Source of the DNA: Pocillopora verrucosa
Taxonomy: Eukaryota > Cnidaria > Anthozoa > Scleractinia > Pocilloporidae
Assembly (NCBI RefSeq): GCF_036669915.1
Contig: NC_089324.1
Span: 17,323,631-17,387,630, forward strand
DNA: 64,000 nucleotides
Direction: 5' to 3'
Shown in pieces: positions 33,795 through 46,281 of the stretch. The position numbers and the translations under genes were made by a program. The notes beneath the pieces were generated by a model. That model worked only from the letters and a program-made list of their open reading frames with translations, had not been told where the DNA came from and did no database searches. The number at the start of each line of letters is the position of its first letter. Position 1 is the first letter of the stretch.

Positions 33795-36700
33795 GTTTAC
33801 GAAAATTGTTCAATAATTTTTTTTAATCAATCACGCGACGGACTTCCCCGAAAAGCAGGGGCTCTTCGTAGTCTAGATTGTATTGTGCATTATGAATTAT
33901 GCTAACATACCTGTAAAAGGAACAAAATATAACAAAGTTTCCTACCAATACTGTGCCATCTATAAAACTCATTATTTTCTCTTGATAACCCGTAACACAA
34001 TGGTTAGTTACCAAAGAGAGTCCAAGTCGGCATGAATTTATGTTCAATTAACGAGATGAATCATTTTGCGAATGATGACTTAATAGAATTCCTTTTCCTG
34101 TCTCTTGAACCTTTATCACCGGAAAGTCAATCCTCCCGTTAGAAAAAGAGAGGATTTTTATATGCTTGCGATACTGCTATAAAAATGGATTGAAGCAATT
34201 TCCTCTGTTTTGTTGCAATTGAAAGAGCGTGTTCTATGAGAGTATAGAGCATAGAGCTGAGCTAAAGCTGTCACACCAGCTGCCAAACTGTACTATGTTC
34301 GAGCTTTTCCGGGACTTCTTTTTAGCTTTTTTCCGATAATTGAAAGTGAAGTTTCGGAACTGAAGCGAGCCGGCAAGTAGCAACAGAAGAACCAAATGAA
34401 GGTTTGTAAACATACCAGGCGCCGTAATTTACGTTATTAAAACGTGAGAAGATGCGAAAATCCTCAAAGGAAAAACAAAATAGACATTCCGAGTTTTAAA
34501 GATTAACTCGCGCTCAGTTAGATTGCAAGCTTACGTACAGAAATAACAATCAAACACAGCGAACACTTATATAGTATTTAAAGTTCAGTGTTCAAAAACA
34601 AAACAAAACAAACAGAAATGATGAAAAATATAACCAAATTGGCATAACTGTTAAAATTCATTCTAATCATGACGGTGTCTGAGCGAATATGATCATGCTG
34701 AAGTTCATCGCGGCTCGCTCATCATGGCGATCTCCGGTCATCACAGTAAAGCAAGTCTCAGAAACTATATCGGCCGCCCTTCGAGTGAAAAAACAAGAGC
34801 TTGCTCTGATATCCTTTCCGATGCGTTGAGTGGAAAGTCACTGCAGCCGAGTTTTGCCGAATCCCGAGCGATTTTCACGTTTCGGTGAATTCGGCTGTCG
34901 TTTATTCAAGAAGTGGGATGAAACACTCGACTACGTCTCGTGTTTCTCCCTACACTTCTTTCGTGCTCTAGCCGCTTCCTGCGTGCTTTATAACAGAACA
35001 GAGCACAGTGAAGGCTTCTCTATTTGTTAATTAAGAAATTACAAGCAGTTTATAATATCAGTCTCTATTTATCAACTGAGTTTATAATATAAATTATGTG
35101 GGCACCGTGGATAGTTTTAAACGCTAGCTTTTCGAGACATGACCCTTTGTCGAAGGGAATAGAGGAATTGTGGGTTGTTTGTGCCGGGTTTATAGACAAG
35201 AAGGTGTACGTAGTATGTTGTACCCCCGCGGACACAGCACCACAGTTTCTTTGGAAACTTACCCCCTCTACTAAAATTTAAACGTCAACCGTAAAAAAAT
35301 GAATACATAAAAAAGATAGGAAAAGATGAAAAAAGCTTAAGATGAACCCCCAAATGATGCAAAGTTCTTTCATATCTCACTATTTTAGACGCCTGCCACG
35401 AAAAGTTATAGCCAGAGAGGAAGGTCTTACAGTCAGGTTTCCAGATATTCACCGATATTTCTTTTTATTTCGCCTTAAATATTAATACTCAGCTTAATAT
35501 TTCCATTTATAGTAAAGTTCGGATAAAACGCGCGCTGTCATTGGTTGAAAGAGCGTGCTCTATGAGAGTATAGAGCATAGAGCTGAGCTAAAGCTGTCAC
35601 ACCATCTGCCAAATTGTAGTCTGTTCGAGCTTTTCCGGGACTTCTTTTTAGCTTTTTTCCGATGATTGAAAGTGAAGTTTCGGAACTGGAGGGAGCCGGC
35701 AAGTAGCAACAGAAGAATCAAACAAAGATTTGCAAACATACCTGGCGCCGTAATTTACGTTATTTAAACTTGAGCAGATACGAAAATCCTCAAAGGAAAA
35801 ACAAAATAAACATTCCGAGTTTTAAAGATTTTCACGCTCAGTTAGATTGCAAGCTTACGCACGGTAATAAAAATCAAACACAGCTAAAACTCGTACAGTG
35901 TATAAAGTTCAGTGTTCAAAAACAAAACAGAACAAACACAAATGATGAAAAATTTAACTAAACTGGCATAATTGTTAAAATTCATACCAATCATGACGGT
36001 GTCTGAGCGAATATGATCATGCTGAAGTTCATCGCGGCTCGCTCATCATGGCGATCTCCGGTCATCACAGTAAAGCAAGCCTCAGAAACTAAATCGGCCA
36101 CCCTTCGAGTGAAAAAATAAGAGCTTGCTCTGATATCCTTTTCGATACGTTGAGTGGAAAGTCACATCAGTCACTGCAGCCGAGTTTTGCGGCGCTGTCA
36201 TCACGAGCGATCTTCATGTTCCGGTGAATTCGGCTGTCGTTCATTCAAAAAACACTCGCCTTGAACAGTTTTTTTTCTACCTTGTCATGTGATAAAAACT
36301 CGCGTGTTTTTATGAGCCATAATTCGGCTGAAGTTCACTGAACATTTAACTTCAAGATTCTGTATTAGAGACTTCCGGCCAAAGTGTTAAATTCGACTTG
36401 CCGAACTATTTTAGTTTGTAAACTATCGTAGAATGTGAACTTTGATGGTTTTTGAACTTTGATGTTTTGACACTTTTGACAGCTTTAGTCTTGTACAGCC
36501 AATCAGATTATTTGAACGATTCTAACGGGGATTCTGATTGGCTTAAGAAGGGGGAAGAAAGTGGGAAGAAACACTCGACTACGTCTCGTGTTTCTCCCTA
36601 CACTTCTTTCGCGCTCTAGCCGCTTCCTGCGTGCTTTATAACAGAACAGAGCACAGTCAAGGCTTCTCTATTTGTTAAATCTAAATCTCTAACGATAGTA

Positions 36701-36971
36701 TATCACTTGATAACTTGTCTCTGATCACACCACGAGGTGCCACGTGGTCAGATCCGTGATTATTGGAATTGAAATTGGTCTCGGTCCATTTCACTCATTT
36801 GAGCTCTCTGGCCGTAACGAGTGGTAAAGAGTCTAACAACCATAACCATAATTCTTAACCATATGGCAGCTGCAAGAACCACATAGAGAAGTAACTCATC
36901 ATATTGCAAAGTTTGAGGTGATCTGAAGATATTATAGGTTCCATCCGTGTAAGAACGTTTTGCGTAGCAAA
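33795..36971. repeat. Duplicated non-coding segment with 1.33-kb tandem repeats, copy A
   Basis: Begins with the 430-bp block shared with 27567, 46406 and 55605. Two tandem units follow, starting at GAAAGAGCGTG at 34221 and 35547 (spacing 1326). Each contains a repeated core near 34670 or 35990 (ATCATGACGGTGTCTGAGC). The segment from about 34800 matches 48240 onward in the pseudogene copy 4 region almost without difference. Open frames here, such as the 61-residue one at 35096-35281, recur only because the DNA does. The last 130 bp resemble the sequence well upstream of copy 3. Confidence 0.8.
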
Positions 36972-38274
36972 ATGTCTGAAACTACCAGCTATCATTTGCT
37001 GAAAAACTATACCGAAAAAGGAGAGGAAGAACGAGAAGGAAAAGAACATGAAAAAAAAATCCTGCTCCAAGAAGAAGACGCGGTCGATCAAAACGAAGAG
37101 TCTGCAGAAAGGTCGAGCTTATGGAAAGCGGTTGCTAACCTCATGAGTGATATCGAGGGTACCGGCCTCCTCGCTCTTCCTTACGTGATTGCTGAGAGTG
37201 GTCTGGTAGCTCTGGTCATGGTTCCCTTTATCACCTACTACTCCGTAGCTATATCGATAGAGTGCCTGTATGAGACCAACAACGAAGGCGAAAGAATTCG
37301 AGTCAGGTCCAACTATAAAGAGCTCGGTAAAGCCTGCTGGCCTCGCTTTGGTGGTGCTATTGTTGCCGCTGTCCAGCTGATCGCACTGTTTATGCTGGTG
37401 TCTTTGTATCTTGTCTTATGCGCCTCGCTCTCAAGCAATTTCCAGGGATACCGGTGTCCGATAAAATTTGGATGGTCATTGCAGCTACAATTGGGTTCCC
37501 GACCATTTTCGTAAAGAATCTTTCACAGGTTGCATGGTTCAGTTTAGTGAGTGTTGTAGCTTTATCTGTAGCAGTAATAGCTGTCTTAGCTTTTGGCATA
37601 GCACATGGCTCTAAGTGGAATTTTAGCCTTATATTAGTCTGAAATATCGACGACGCGCCAGTCTCATTAGCAATTATAATCTTCAGCTACAATTGTTATC
37701 CTGCACTGCCAGGAGTCGAGGAAAGCATGAAAACAGATCACAGTTCCCCAAGATACTTGCGCTATCTTATACCTTCGTTACAATCCTCAAGATCGTTTTT
37801 TCAGTTTGTGCTTTCCTATCGTTTAGCCCAGATATTCCGGATGTGATTGCAAATAGCCTTCCCATGGGAATTTTACGAGTCTTTGTCAACGGATTTTTGA
37901 TTTTAAACGTCCTCTTTTCATATCCTTTTAGTGTCATTACCATAATCTACACAATCGAGGAAATTTTTTCAGTCGATTCACTTCCATTCAGATGTCCTGA
38001 GATTGTTGGGTTCATCGGCATTCGAGTGTTGACAAATTTTCTAACACTTCTACCCGCAATTTCTATTCCACATTTTGCGCTTTTTATGTCATTCATCGAA
38101 AGTTTAAGTGGTTCATGCGTTGCTTTGAGTTTTCCTGCAGTTTTTCACCTGAATATCCAAAAGGACAACTTAAAACTATATCAGATCTTTTTCGATATTT
38201 TGATAATATTTGTTGGAGTTTTTGCGAGTTTCACAGGTTTAATTTTCACCGGAAAGAAAATCCTTCAGCTTTAG
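36972..38274 (+). pseudogene. SLC32-like transporter copy 2 (pseudogene)
   Basis: Homologous along its whole length to copy 1, but broken. Lesions: an in-frame 9-nt loss removing part of LVAIAALV, a 4-nt deletion after LCASLSS (near 37437), a TGA replacing the Trp of LVWNIDD (near 37640), and a 1-nt deletion after EESM (near 37729). Together these account for its 14-nt shortfall against copy 1. Copy 4 shares the 4-nt deletion, the TGA and the 1-nt deletion. The sequence before the ATG also differs: a stretch of about 540 bp present before copy 3 is missing. Confidence 0.92.
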
Positions 38275-39711
38275 ACTTCATCGTGTTTTTCTTTTTTTAT
38301 CTAAACGAAAAGAGTTAAATTACGTTCTTTTTTTTCGAGTATTACATTACTACACGGCAGTGTAACTTTTTCCACTGTAGATTCACTCCCCAGGTATTTG
38401 AATATTAGTGAATGAGCTTGCAGCTGGTTAAGATTGAAGATATAATATTGCCTATATTATACACATTTCTTGTTATTTCCAATCTTGTAATTAGTCGTTC
38501 TGTTCTTGATGTACTATGTTTGTAATACTCTTCTTAGAAACCACTGGCAATGGCGTGTAAATAGAAGGTTTCGATTGTGTCGTCAAGAAATTAAACTCCT
38601 CTTAAATTTATTGCTGGTGCGTTGGTCACGGTTTGATCTATCTCTAAGTTAAATTTCTATAAAAGCTTATCGTTTTTTGCCGAGCTTTGGAACAGAAACA
38701 CCACAATAGTATGATCAGTTTTTCACTGCCCAGTGTAGTATATTTCCATAAGCTTGGGCGAGTCGCGGGTGTGAAGGACATATAAGAAACTACCATTGTT
38801 CTTTGACTCTCTTATTACAAAAGGTCTAGAATCTGATCGTCAGGTGTTTTCTTTCACAGGTAGAAAGTAAAAGGGCTTGAAAAACTGTAATTATTGTGGA
38901 GAAATGAATAGAGAATAATACATGGGCGCGTAGATATGGAATTTCTCTTCGAGTGTTCGACTCGATAGCTCACGAGTGAGCGCAGTACTTTAATGTTAAA
39001 ACTGAAATGTGATTAGTTAGTGTTATGTTTTCCAAGTAATGCCCAGAATTATTCAGACCTTAACATTTCATGACTTCCTGTAAGCTTGGAAGTCTTCTAG
39101 ATTCTCTTCATAATGGCTCAGATAAGTATTGGTATTTATACATGGTAGCAATACATGTGTATTAGGCCTTTATTTGGTAGACTACAACTCCTTTTCAATT
39201 ACTGGTTTGGTTTTGGTTAATTCATCACAATACTAGTATACATGAAAAATTACACTTTTTTGATCGGCTGAAAACAGCTAGGTGCCTCTTTCATTTATCA
39301 TTAGTGCAAAAGTAATAGCTCAAGTACGAATATAAACTAGGCTCAGCAACAATAGATCACATAAGAAACCAACCAGAGTTACACAAAGTAGGTTGTTCTT
39401 ATTGATATATGCAGAAGCTGACAAAAATAAACAAAAGCTTGGATACTTTTATGTATATTGATAAACACTAACAAAATTGTATCCCTGAGTAAGAATTCAG
39501 CTGAAGGACAAATTTTGATGGCACACACTTCATTTAGTCAGTACTGTCAAATTTATCTGCTATCAGTTTGTTGATTTCTTGTGAATGTGTATCTTTCATG
39601 TATACATTACGAATAATTCATAACATGATTTCTCATGTGATAAGCACTTGTAAATTTTTCAAATACTTCAAACCCCACACACCCCATTAACTAGACATTT
39701 GTTGTTTGTTA
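38275..39711. other. 3' flank of copy 2 and repeated non-coding DNA
   Basis: Matches 51695-53130 (flank of copy 4) nearly base for base up to about 39705. No gene is visible. The second half, from about 38950, has no counterpart behind the intact copies and so belongs to the duplicated pseudogene segment only. Confidence 0.8.
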
Positions 39712-39932
39712 TTATATTAGTCTGGAATATCAATGACGCGCCAGTCTCATTAGCAATTGTAATCTTCAGCTACAATTGTCATCCTGCACTGCCAGGAGTC
39801 GAGGAAAGCTTGCAAAACAGATCACAGTTCCCCAAGATACTTGCGCTATCTTATATCTTCGTTACAATCCTCAAGATCGTTTTTTCAGTTTGTGCTTTCC
39901 TGTCGTTTAGCCCAGATATTCCAGATGTGATT
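39712..39932 (+). pseudogene. SLC32-like transporter fragment (copy 5)
   Basis: A 221-bp internal piece equivalent to copy 1 codons about 226-298 (LVWNINDAPVSLA to SPDIPDVI), uninterrupted by stops. It retains the Trp codon that is TGA in copies 2 and 4, and ESLQNRSQFPK, so it derives from a copy like 1 or 3. It begins where the match between 38950 and 52385 breaks off, which suggests insertion or unequal exchange at that point. Confidence 0.85.
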
Positions 39933-41739
39933 TGCTGTGAGACGTCCATCCATGCTAAAAGTTGGCGGGTGAATTAATTTTAGAAGTTTGTGAAACACTG
40001 GTCGCGTAAGGAAACTCGCTGTGATTATACTTACATAAGAAGGGCTTTTCTTATGTACTGCTAATGTGCAAGATGATCATCTCACAGCTGGAGTTTGGTT
40101 TAGAACGTTATTAGAACTTTTGTTCTAATCGAAAACCAATGAGGCGTCAGATACTAAAATTCATCCGTGATTAAATTGGTCTCAATCCATTTCACACATT
40201 TGAGCTCTCTGGCCGTAACGGGCGGTAACTTGAAGAGTCTAACAACCCAACAAGCTTCCACAACTGTTGTCGGAGACGGAGAGTTAAACGGTAAAACGTG
40301 TTCTGAAATATTGACTTCATGCAACAGTGCAATGTGTTATTGAGGAGCATTTATTGAGGAGTGAAATTGAGGAGCATTTGCGACCTGATTCTCGGAACGA
40401 GAAGAATCAGTTCGGCAAAGTGTTACAATTTTCTTCCACATTTATAAGATACATAAAAAAAACTACTTAGTTCCGATTTGTCAAGATAAATGCAGTTTTC
40501 AGGTAATTCAATGCAGAAGAGGGTTAATTCAGTGCAAAGAAGTAACAAACCAGGCTAAACAATTCCTTGAACTGTTAAGCCGGATATTGAACTTTCTTGC
40601 GCCTCAAAGATGTAAAACATCATTGTATACTATTGTTTTGACCTTACGCGGTTGTTTCGACCGAACGCACAATTTCATTTGCAGGGTTTGAATAAATAAT
40701 TTTTGCACTTGATGCGCGCGCTTTGCTTTTGCATAATTATTATATCTCGTATTTCTTCATGTATTTTATAATACGTAGTCACTTGATTTTTCTCGTGTCA
40801 TTTTGAATAAATAGGCACTTGTAAATTTTTCCAAAGACTAGCACAATTGACTCGTGCTTATTGATTCCAAATTTCACTTAAAATTATGTGATTACCTGTA
40901 CGAATTACCTTATTATCAAGCGGAAGCAAATTAAAATGACACATTATAAATATGTAGATTTTTCCTTTAGAAACAAAACGACTTTTTTCAGAACCACACC
41001 ATTGAGTATTTAGTTTATATCTTAAGCATATGTCAGCTGCAAGAACCACATAGATTTAGTATTTAGTATTTAGTTTATATCTTAAGCATATGTCAGCTGC
41101 AAGAACCACATAGAGAAGTAACTCATCATATTGCAAAGTTTGAGGTGATCTGAAGATATTATAGGTTCCATCCGTGTAAGAACGGATGGAACAAATTTCG
41201 CAGCGTGTCGTTCCGAGGAAGTTCACTTTAAGCGTTAAAAATAGGGTGCCTCAAAAGACTTGCTTGCCATACTGATTGCATGTTTAAATTTTGTCATAAT
41301 TTTGGTCATTACGTCAAATTATAAACGTTTGCATTACGTAAATTTCCACTGATACTTGTCAAAAATAAATACCGAATTGATATTTAGTCGTAAAAGGTAA
41401 TAGTTTCAAATATTATATTTTTCGTAATTTTGAACGTTACCGTAAACGTTTTCGGCTTTCACATAAAATAGTAAAATTGATGTGACTTTTGCAGTATGTA
41501 GTCAACTTCGTGCGACAGTATTGATCTTACTACGAAACGTGAACCACAACATTTTTCACGATGTGGAATGACTTTCCCGGTTCTCGTTTAGCGAACAATA
41601 TTCCTTCGATATGGGGGGAGGGGGAAGGGAATTTGGAACATTTGATTCGCTTTTATTGTTAATAATCAGCTGTTACATTCCATATCTAACCGAGTAACTT
41701 GTGTTCCTCAGGAATAACAAGATTGTTTTGCGTAGCAAA
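39933..41739. repeat. Duplicated flank upstream of transporter copy 3
   Basis: From about 40040 it matches 62700-64000 to the window end. It contains a 60-bp tandem duplication (41005-41063 and 41065-41123, with TTAGTATTTAGTTTATATC...). A candidate 5' UTR splice acceptor (GTGTTCCTCAG, ending 41711) precedes the copy 3 ATG by 28 bp. No coding region is visible. Confidence 0.75.
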
Positions 41740-43056
41740 ATGTCTGAAACTACCAGTTATCATTTTCTGAAAAACCATACTGAAGAAGGAGAGGAAGAAC
41801 GAGAAGGAAAAGAACATGAAAAAAAAATCCTGATCCAAGAAGAAGACGCGGTCGATCAAAATGAAGAGTCTGCAGAAAGGTCGAGCTTATGGAAAGCGGT
41901 TGCTAACCTCATGAGTGATATCGAGGGTACCGGCCTCCTCGCTCTTCCTTACGTGATTGCTGAGAGTGGTCTGGTAGCGATAGCAGCTCTGGTCATGGTT
42001 CCCTTTATCACCTACTACACCGGAGCTATATTGATAGAGTGCCTGTATGAGACCAACAACGAAGGCGAAAGAATTCGAGTCAGGTCCAACTATAAAGAGC
42101 TCGGTAAAGCCTGCTGGCCTCGCTTTGGTGGTGCTATTGTTGCCGCTGTCCAGCTGATCGACCTGTTTATGCTGGCGTCTTTGTATCTTGTCTTATGCGC
42201 CTCGCTCTCAAGCAGTATATTTCCAGGGATACCGGTGTCCGATAAAATTTGGATGGTCATTGCAGCTACAATTGGGTTCCCGACCATTTTCGTAAAGAAT
42301 CTTTCACAGGCTGCATGGTTCAGTTTAGTGAGTGTTGTAGCTTTATCTGTAGCAGTAATAGCTGTCTTAGCTTTTGGCATAGCACATGGCTCTAAGTGGA
42401 ATTTTAGCCTTATATTAGTCTGGAATATCGATGACGCGCCAGTCTCATTAGCAATTATAATCTACAGCTACAATTGTCATGCTGTACTGCCAAGAGTCGA
42501 GGAAAGCATGCAAAACAGATCACAGTTCCCCAAGATACTTGCGCTATCTTATATCTTCGTTACAATCCTCAAGATCGTTTTTTCAGTTTGTGCTTTCCTG
42601 TCGTTTAGCCCAGATATTCCGGATGTGATTGCAAATAGCCTTCCCATGGGATTTCTACGAGTCTTTGTCAACGGATTTTTGATTTTAAACGTTCTCTTTT
42701 CATATCCTTTTAGTGTCATTACCATAATCCACACAATCGAGGAAATTTTTTCAGTCGATTCACTACCATTCAGATGTCCTGAGATTGTTTGGTTCATCGG
42801 CATTCGAGTGTTGACAAATTTTCTAACACTTCTACCCGCAATTTCTATTCCACATTTTGCGCTTTTTATGTCATTCATCGAAAGTTTAAGTGGTTCCTGC
42901 GTTGCCTTGATTTTTCCTGCAGTTTTTCACCTGAATATCCAAAAGGACAACTTAAAACTATATCAGATCACTTTTGATATTTTGGTGATATTTGTTGGAG
43001 TTTTTGTAAGTTTTACAGGTTTAATTTTCACTGGAAAGAAAATCCTTCAACTTTAG
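41740..43056 (+). CDS. SLC32/VIAAT-like amino acid transporter, copy 3 (intact)
   Basis: An intronless, uninterrupted frame of 438 residues with the same start (MSETTSYHFL) and end (TGKKILQL) as copy 1. Differences are scattered conservative substitutions, e.g. ALVAIAALV for ALVTIAALV, IYSYNCHAVLPRVEESMQ for IFSYICHPVLPGVEESLQ, and SPDIPDVIANS for SPDIPDVIVNS. The motif changes in the sixth to seventh segment region (H-A-V-L-P-R) fall at a place near the substrate path in related permeases; a change in substrate is possible but not shown. Role as for copy 1: proton-coupled amino acid transport at vesicle or plasma membrane. The GTG codon at 41701 that would extend the frame is not a credible start. 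Confidence 0.9.
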   Translation: MSETTSYHFLKNHTEEGEEEREGKEHEKKILIQEEDAVDQNEESAERSSLWKAVANLMSDIEGTGLLALPYVIAESGLVAIAALVMVPFITYYTGAILIECLYETNNEGERIRVRSNYKELGKACWPRFGGAIVAAVQLIDLFMLASLYLVLCASLSSSIFPGIPVSDKIWMVIAATIGFPTIFVKNLSQAAWFSLVSVVALSVAVIAVLAFGIAHGSKWNFSLILVWNIDDAPVSLAIIIYSYNCHAVLPRVEESMQNRSQFPKILALSYIFVTILKIVFSVCAFLSFSPDIPDVIANSLPMGFLRVFVNGFLILNVLFSYPFSVITIIHTIEEIFSVDSLPFRCPEIVWFIGIRVLTNFLTLLPAISIPHFALFMSFIESLSGSCVALIFPAVFHLNIQKDNLKLYQITFDILVIFVGVFVSFTGLIFTGKKILQL

Positions 43057-43592
43057 ACTTCATCGTGTTTTCCTTTTTTTTATGTAAACAAAAATAGTTA
43101 AATTTTGTTCTTTTTTTCGAATATTACATTGCCACATGGCAGTGTAACTTTTTCCACTGTAGATTCACTCCTCAGGTATTTGAATGTTAGCGAATGAGCT
43201 TGCAGCTGGTTAATATTGAAGATATGATCTGCGATATCCAATAGTTTGTATAGAAAACAATCCCCCTCCTAACCCTAGTCCACGAGGCTATCCATATAAG
43301 TTTGACTTTCGCTTGGATCATGCAAATATAACGGTGTTAGCTCGAGTAGAAGGTAATCGCAACTACGTTCTTATGCAGCCGTAGTCCAAAATCGTCACGT
43401 AACTTGATCTTTCGTCGAGTGTCCCGTGTTCCTTATGTTATTAGTATTGCCTATGTTATACACATTTCTTGCTATTTCCAATCTTGTAGTTAGTCGTTCC
43501 GTTCTTGATGTACTATGTTTGTAATACTTTACTCAGAAATCACTGGCAATGGCGTGTAAATGGAAGGTTTCGATCGTGTCGTCAACAAATTA
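43057..43592. other. 3' flank of transporter copy 3, left part
   Basis: Equivalent to 32709-33243 behind copy 1. It is interrupted at 43593 by the LINE fragment and resumes at 44279, continuing to about 44745. No gene. Confidence 0.8.
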
Positions 43593-44278
43593 TAGAAAAC
43601 AAATGGAACAATCACGTCGTAAATTGCATTAAGAAGGCAAACAAGCGGATATATTTCATTGTTCTCCTGAAAAGGGCTCGGGTACCTTGTAATGACATTG
43701 TTGATTTCTACTGTACAACAATCAGATCTGTTCTAGAATATTGCGCTCCCCTCTTCCATCACGCGCTTCCCGCTTACCTCAGCGAGGATATAGAGAGAAT
43801 ACAGAAAAGAGTTCTTTCCATAATTCTCCCAGATATGTCATATCAGGACTGCTTGGACAGACTAGGCCTACCAACGCTAAAAGAGAGACGCAATGAACTA
43901 TGTAAACGACTCTTTGATTCAATCGCCAACAACTCGGGGCTTAAAGTACACAACTTACTGCCTCCAAGAAGTGAACAAAGCTACTGCCTGCGACAACAGA
44001 GAACATATAATCTACCACGCTCGCGCACAGACCGCTTTAGACAGTCCTTTGTGTATGCAATGTCCAAAGATGCCTAACAACAAACAACGCGTAGTACTTA
44101 GCTAGTAACTATACATATTTTAATCCCATTAGATACTTATATTTTTATATCATGTACATATGTTTGTGATTAGTTTTAACATTTGCCTATTTATATATTT
44201 CTCTGTGAAATACGCAATTCAGTCTAATGACCGCGATGTATTTGTGAATAAACAGTCTATCTATCCATCTATCCATCT
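43593..44278 (+). mobile_element. 5'-truncated non-LTR retrotransposon (LINE) 3' end
   Basis: A 686-bp insertion flanked by the 6-bp direct repeat AAATTA (43587-43592 and 44279-44284). The uninterrupted sequence GTCAAGAAATTAAACTCC is present behind copy 1. It encodes the C-terminal tail of a reverse transcriptase polyprotein (in frame to the stop at 44077): KRARVPCNDIVDFYCTTIRS, VLEYCAPLFHHALPAYLSED, IERIQKRVLSIILP. The 3' end is a short (ATCT/ATCC)n tail rather than poly-A, as in CR1/L2-like elements. The catalytic region is missing, so it is dead on arrival. Confidence 0.9.
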
Positions 44279-44745
44279 AAATTAAACTCCTCTTAAATTT
44301 ATTGCTGGTGTGTTGGTCACCGTTTGATCTATCTCTAAGTTAAATTTTTATAAAAGCATATCGTTTTTTGCCGAGCTTTGGAACAGAAACACTACAATAG
44401 TATGATCAGTTTTTCACTGCCCAGTTTAGTATATTTCCATAAGCTTGGGCGAGTCGCGGGTTTGAAGGACATATAAGAAACTACCATTGTTCTTTGACTC
44501 TCTTATTACAAAAGGTCTAGAATCTGATCGTCAGGTGTTTTCTTTCACAAGTAGAAAGCAAAAGGGCTTGAAAAACTGTAATTATTGTGGAGAAATAAAT
44601 AGAGAATAATACATGGGCGCGCGTAGATATGGAATTTCTCTTCATAATTGATAATTACTTACAAAAACAGCACAGTTCCCGATATTATAATTACAGGTAA
44701 TCACATGATTTTTCTCATGTCATTTTGAATAAATAGGCACTGAAA

Positions 44746-45372
44746 CTGGACTGAAAGCTCAAAAAGAATCTTAGATGGAACGAGAGTGCGGACTCACAAG
44801 CATGGAACAGCGGTTGAGATGATTATCCGGGATACTAATAGAGGAGGCTCTGTAACCGCGCAGTTGGTGCCTTGTGTAAAGATCGAGGATGACACCGGAA
44901 TGTCGCGATATTTCGTGCCGTGCGCTTTTCAAGAATACACAAAATTCGAGTTGGAAAATAACACAGAGCGTGCGATTTTGTGGCGGAAATCATTTTCGCT
45001 GCGTGAAAGAGAGCGCTGTCCAGTTTGGACCGTTCCGGAAGTACTTGTCGTGCGGAATGTCTAAAAGTTCTCAAATTCCTTTTCAATTCCGACAGAAAGC
45101 TGCGCCCTTTTCATTTCCACCTGCTAAAAACAGCCTTTCTACACTATCATAGTCTTGATCAAAACTGGCGCTCAGATCAGCTTGGGGAGAGATTCCTGGG
45201 CATGTTGAGGTACATTCGGGAGTGTATCGCGAAAAAAGATTTGCCGCATTACTTCGTTCCCCGCGTTAATCTGATGAAAGTGCTCAGTGTCTCGTCACGT
45301 AAGAGCATCGGGGCAAGACTGCAGCAGTTACTTTCAGATGAAAAACAGTTGTTCTATGCAATTTCGGGATAG
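44746..45372 (+). pseudogene. Truncated Mab-21/cGAS-like pseudogene
   Basis: Corresponds to codons about 182 to 389 of the gene at 25492, including the stop, with high identity. The N-terminal half, including GS and both core acidic residues, is absent. A 1-nt deletion (GAGAGCGCTGTCC for GAGAGTTGCTGTCC, near 45013) shifts the frame, giving a stop at 45064; the rest stays open in another frame to 45372. The similarity runs on into the 3' flank, so this was a DNA duplication and not a retrocopy. Confidence 0.92.
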
Positions 45373-46281
45373 ACTGTTGGGCACAATCAATGAAATCTGC
45401 CAATATTTCAGAATTTCATCTATGTAATTAATTACTGAAGAATGAACACTTTTTGAATACGCACAAACAATAAACAAGTGACAAGGCACTTTTGTTTCAC
45501 AAACTCATGCAATTTTGTTCACCACTTGATCTAAATCAGTGAAAATTGCTGTAAAGAAAGTGATTTCCCGGAAAAGTAAGTAGTTTTGTATTAGTCTTCG
45601 TAATGTATCACTTGGAGCACCAGACAATTACTTCAACGGTCTTTGCAAATAATCAACTGCAATTACCGTCCGTTTAAGAAACCTATATGAGGCAAAGGAT
45701 TATCTTATCCACGCTGTAACCAAGAGAATATATTCTCTTGACTGTAACACATAGATTCACTGTTTTCATGACATTTTTGGCTTCTTTATGCTTCTTGATA
45801 CATTTTCTAGAAGCAAGACTCTATTTCGACGACGTGCAACTCCTCCTTTTCGCAGAATTCCGACGCACCAGTCAAAAATAAATCAATGCGCAAATATGGA
45901 TGTTAGAGCGCCGCCCAGAACCCTCAAAGAGTTCCGCGCGGCGCGCTAAGATATTTTGTCGGAGACTTTGTGATTCGTGCGTGACACATGTCAGATGATG
46001 ATTGTGAATATCATGTCAAGAGCTAGAAGCTCCGCCTTAAGTGATTTTGGGACATTGTTCGGTTTACATGATCAACGCAACCTTGAATGACCTTTTAAAT
46101 CAGTACTTGGCAACAACCAATCACAATGTAGAGAATATCGTATAAGAGAGTGATTTCTTACAAATTTTGCAGAGTAGCTTTTTACACACCCGTTGTAAAT
46201 AAGCGAATACGAGAGTGGAATAAAACAATTTGATTGATACTAGTTCGTTAGAATTGTATCCCTCGTAAACAGGGCAAAGTT
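45373..46281. repeat. Duplicate of the Mab-21-like 3' flank
   Basis: Matches 26662-27569 with few differences, ending in the GTT that was duplicated by the palindrome insertion. Non-coding. Confidence 0.85.

Noticed and set aside
35096-35281. 61-codon frame beginning MWAPW, repeated at 47200 and 48529
   Set aside because: It recurs only as part of duplicated non-coding DNA; the related copy at 56420 is frameshifted.
36972-38274. Programmed frameshifting or readthrough to rescue copy 2
   Set aside because: There are several independent lesions, including a stop in the Trp codon, and no slippery sequence.
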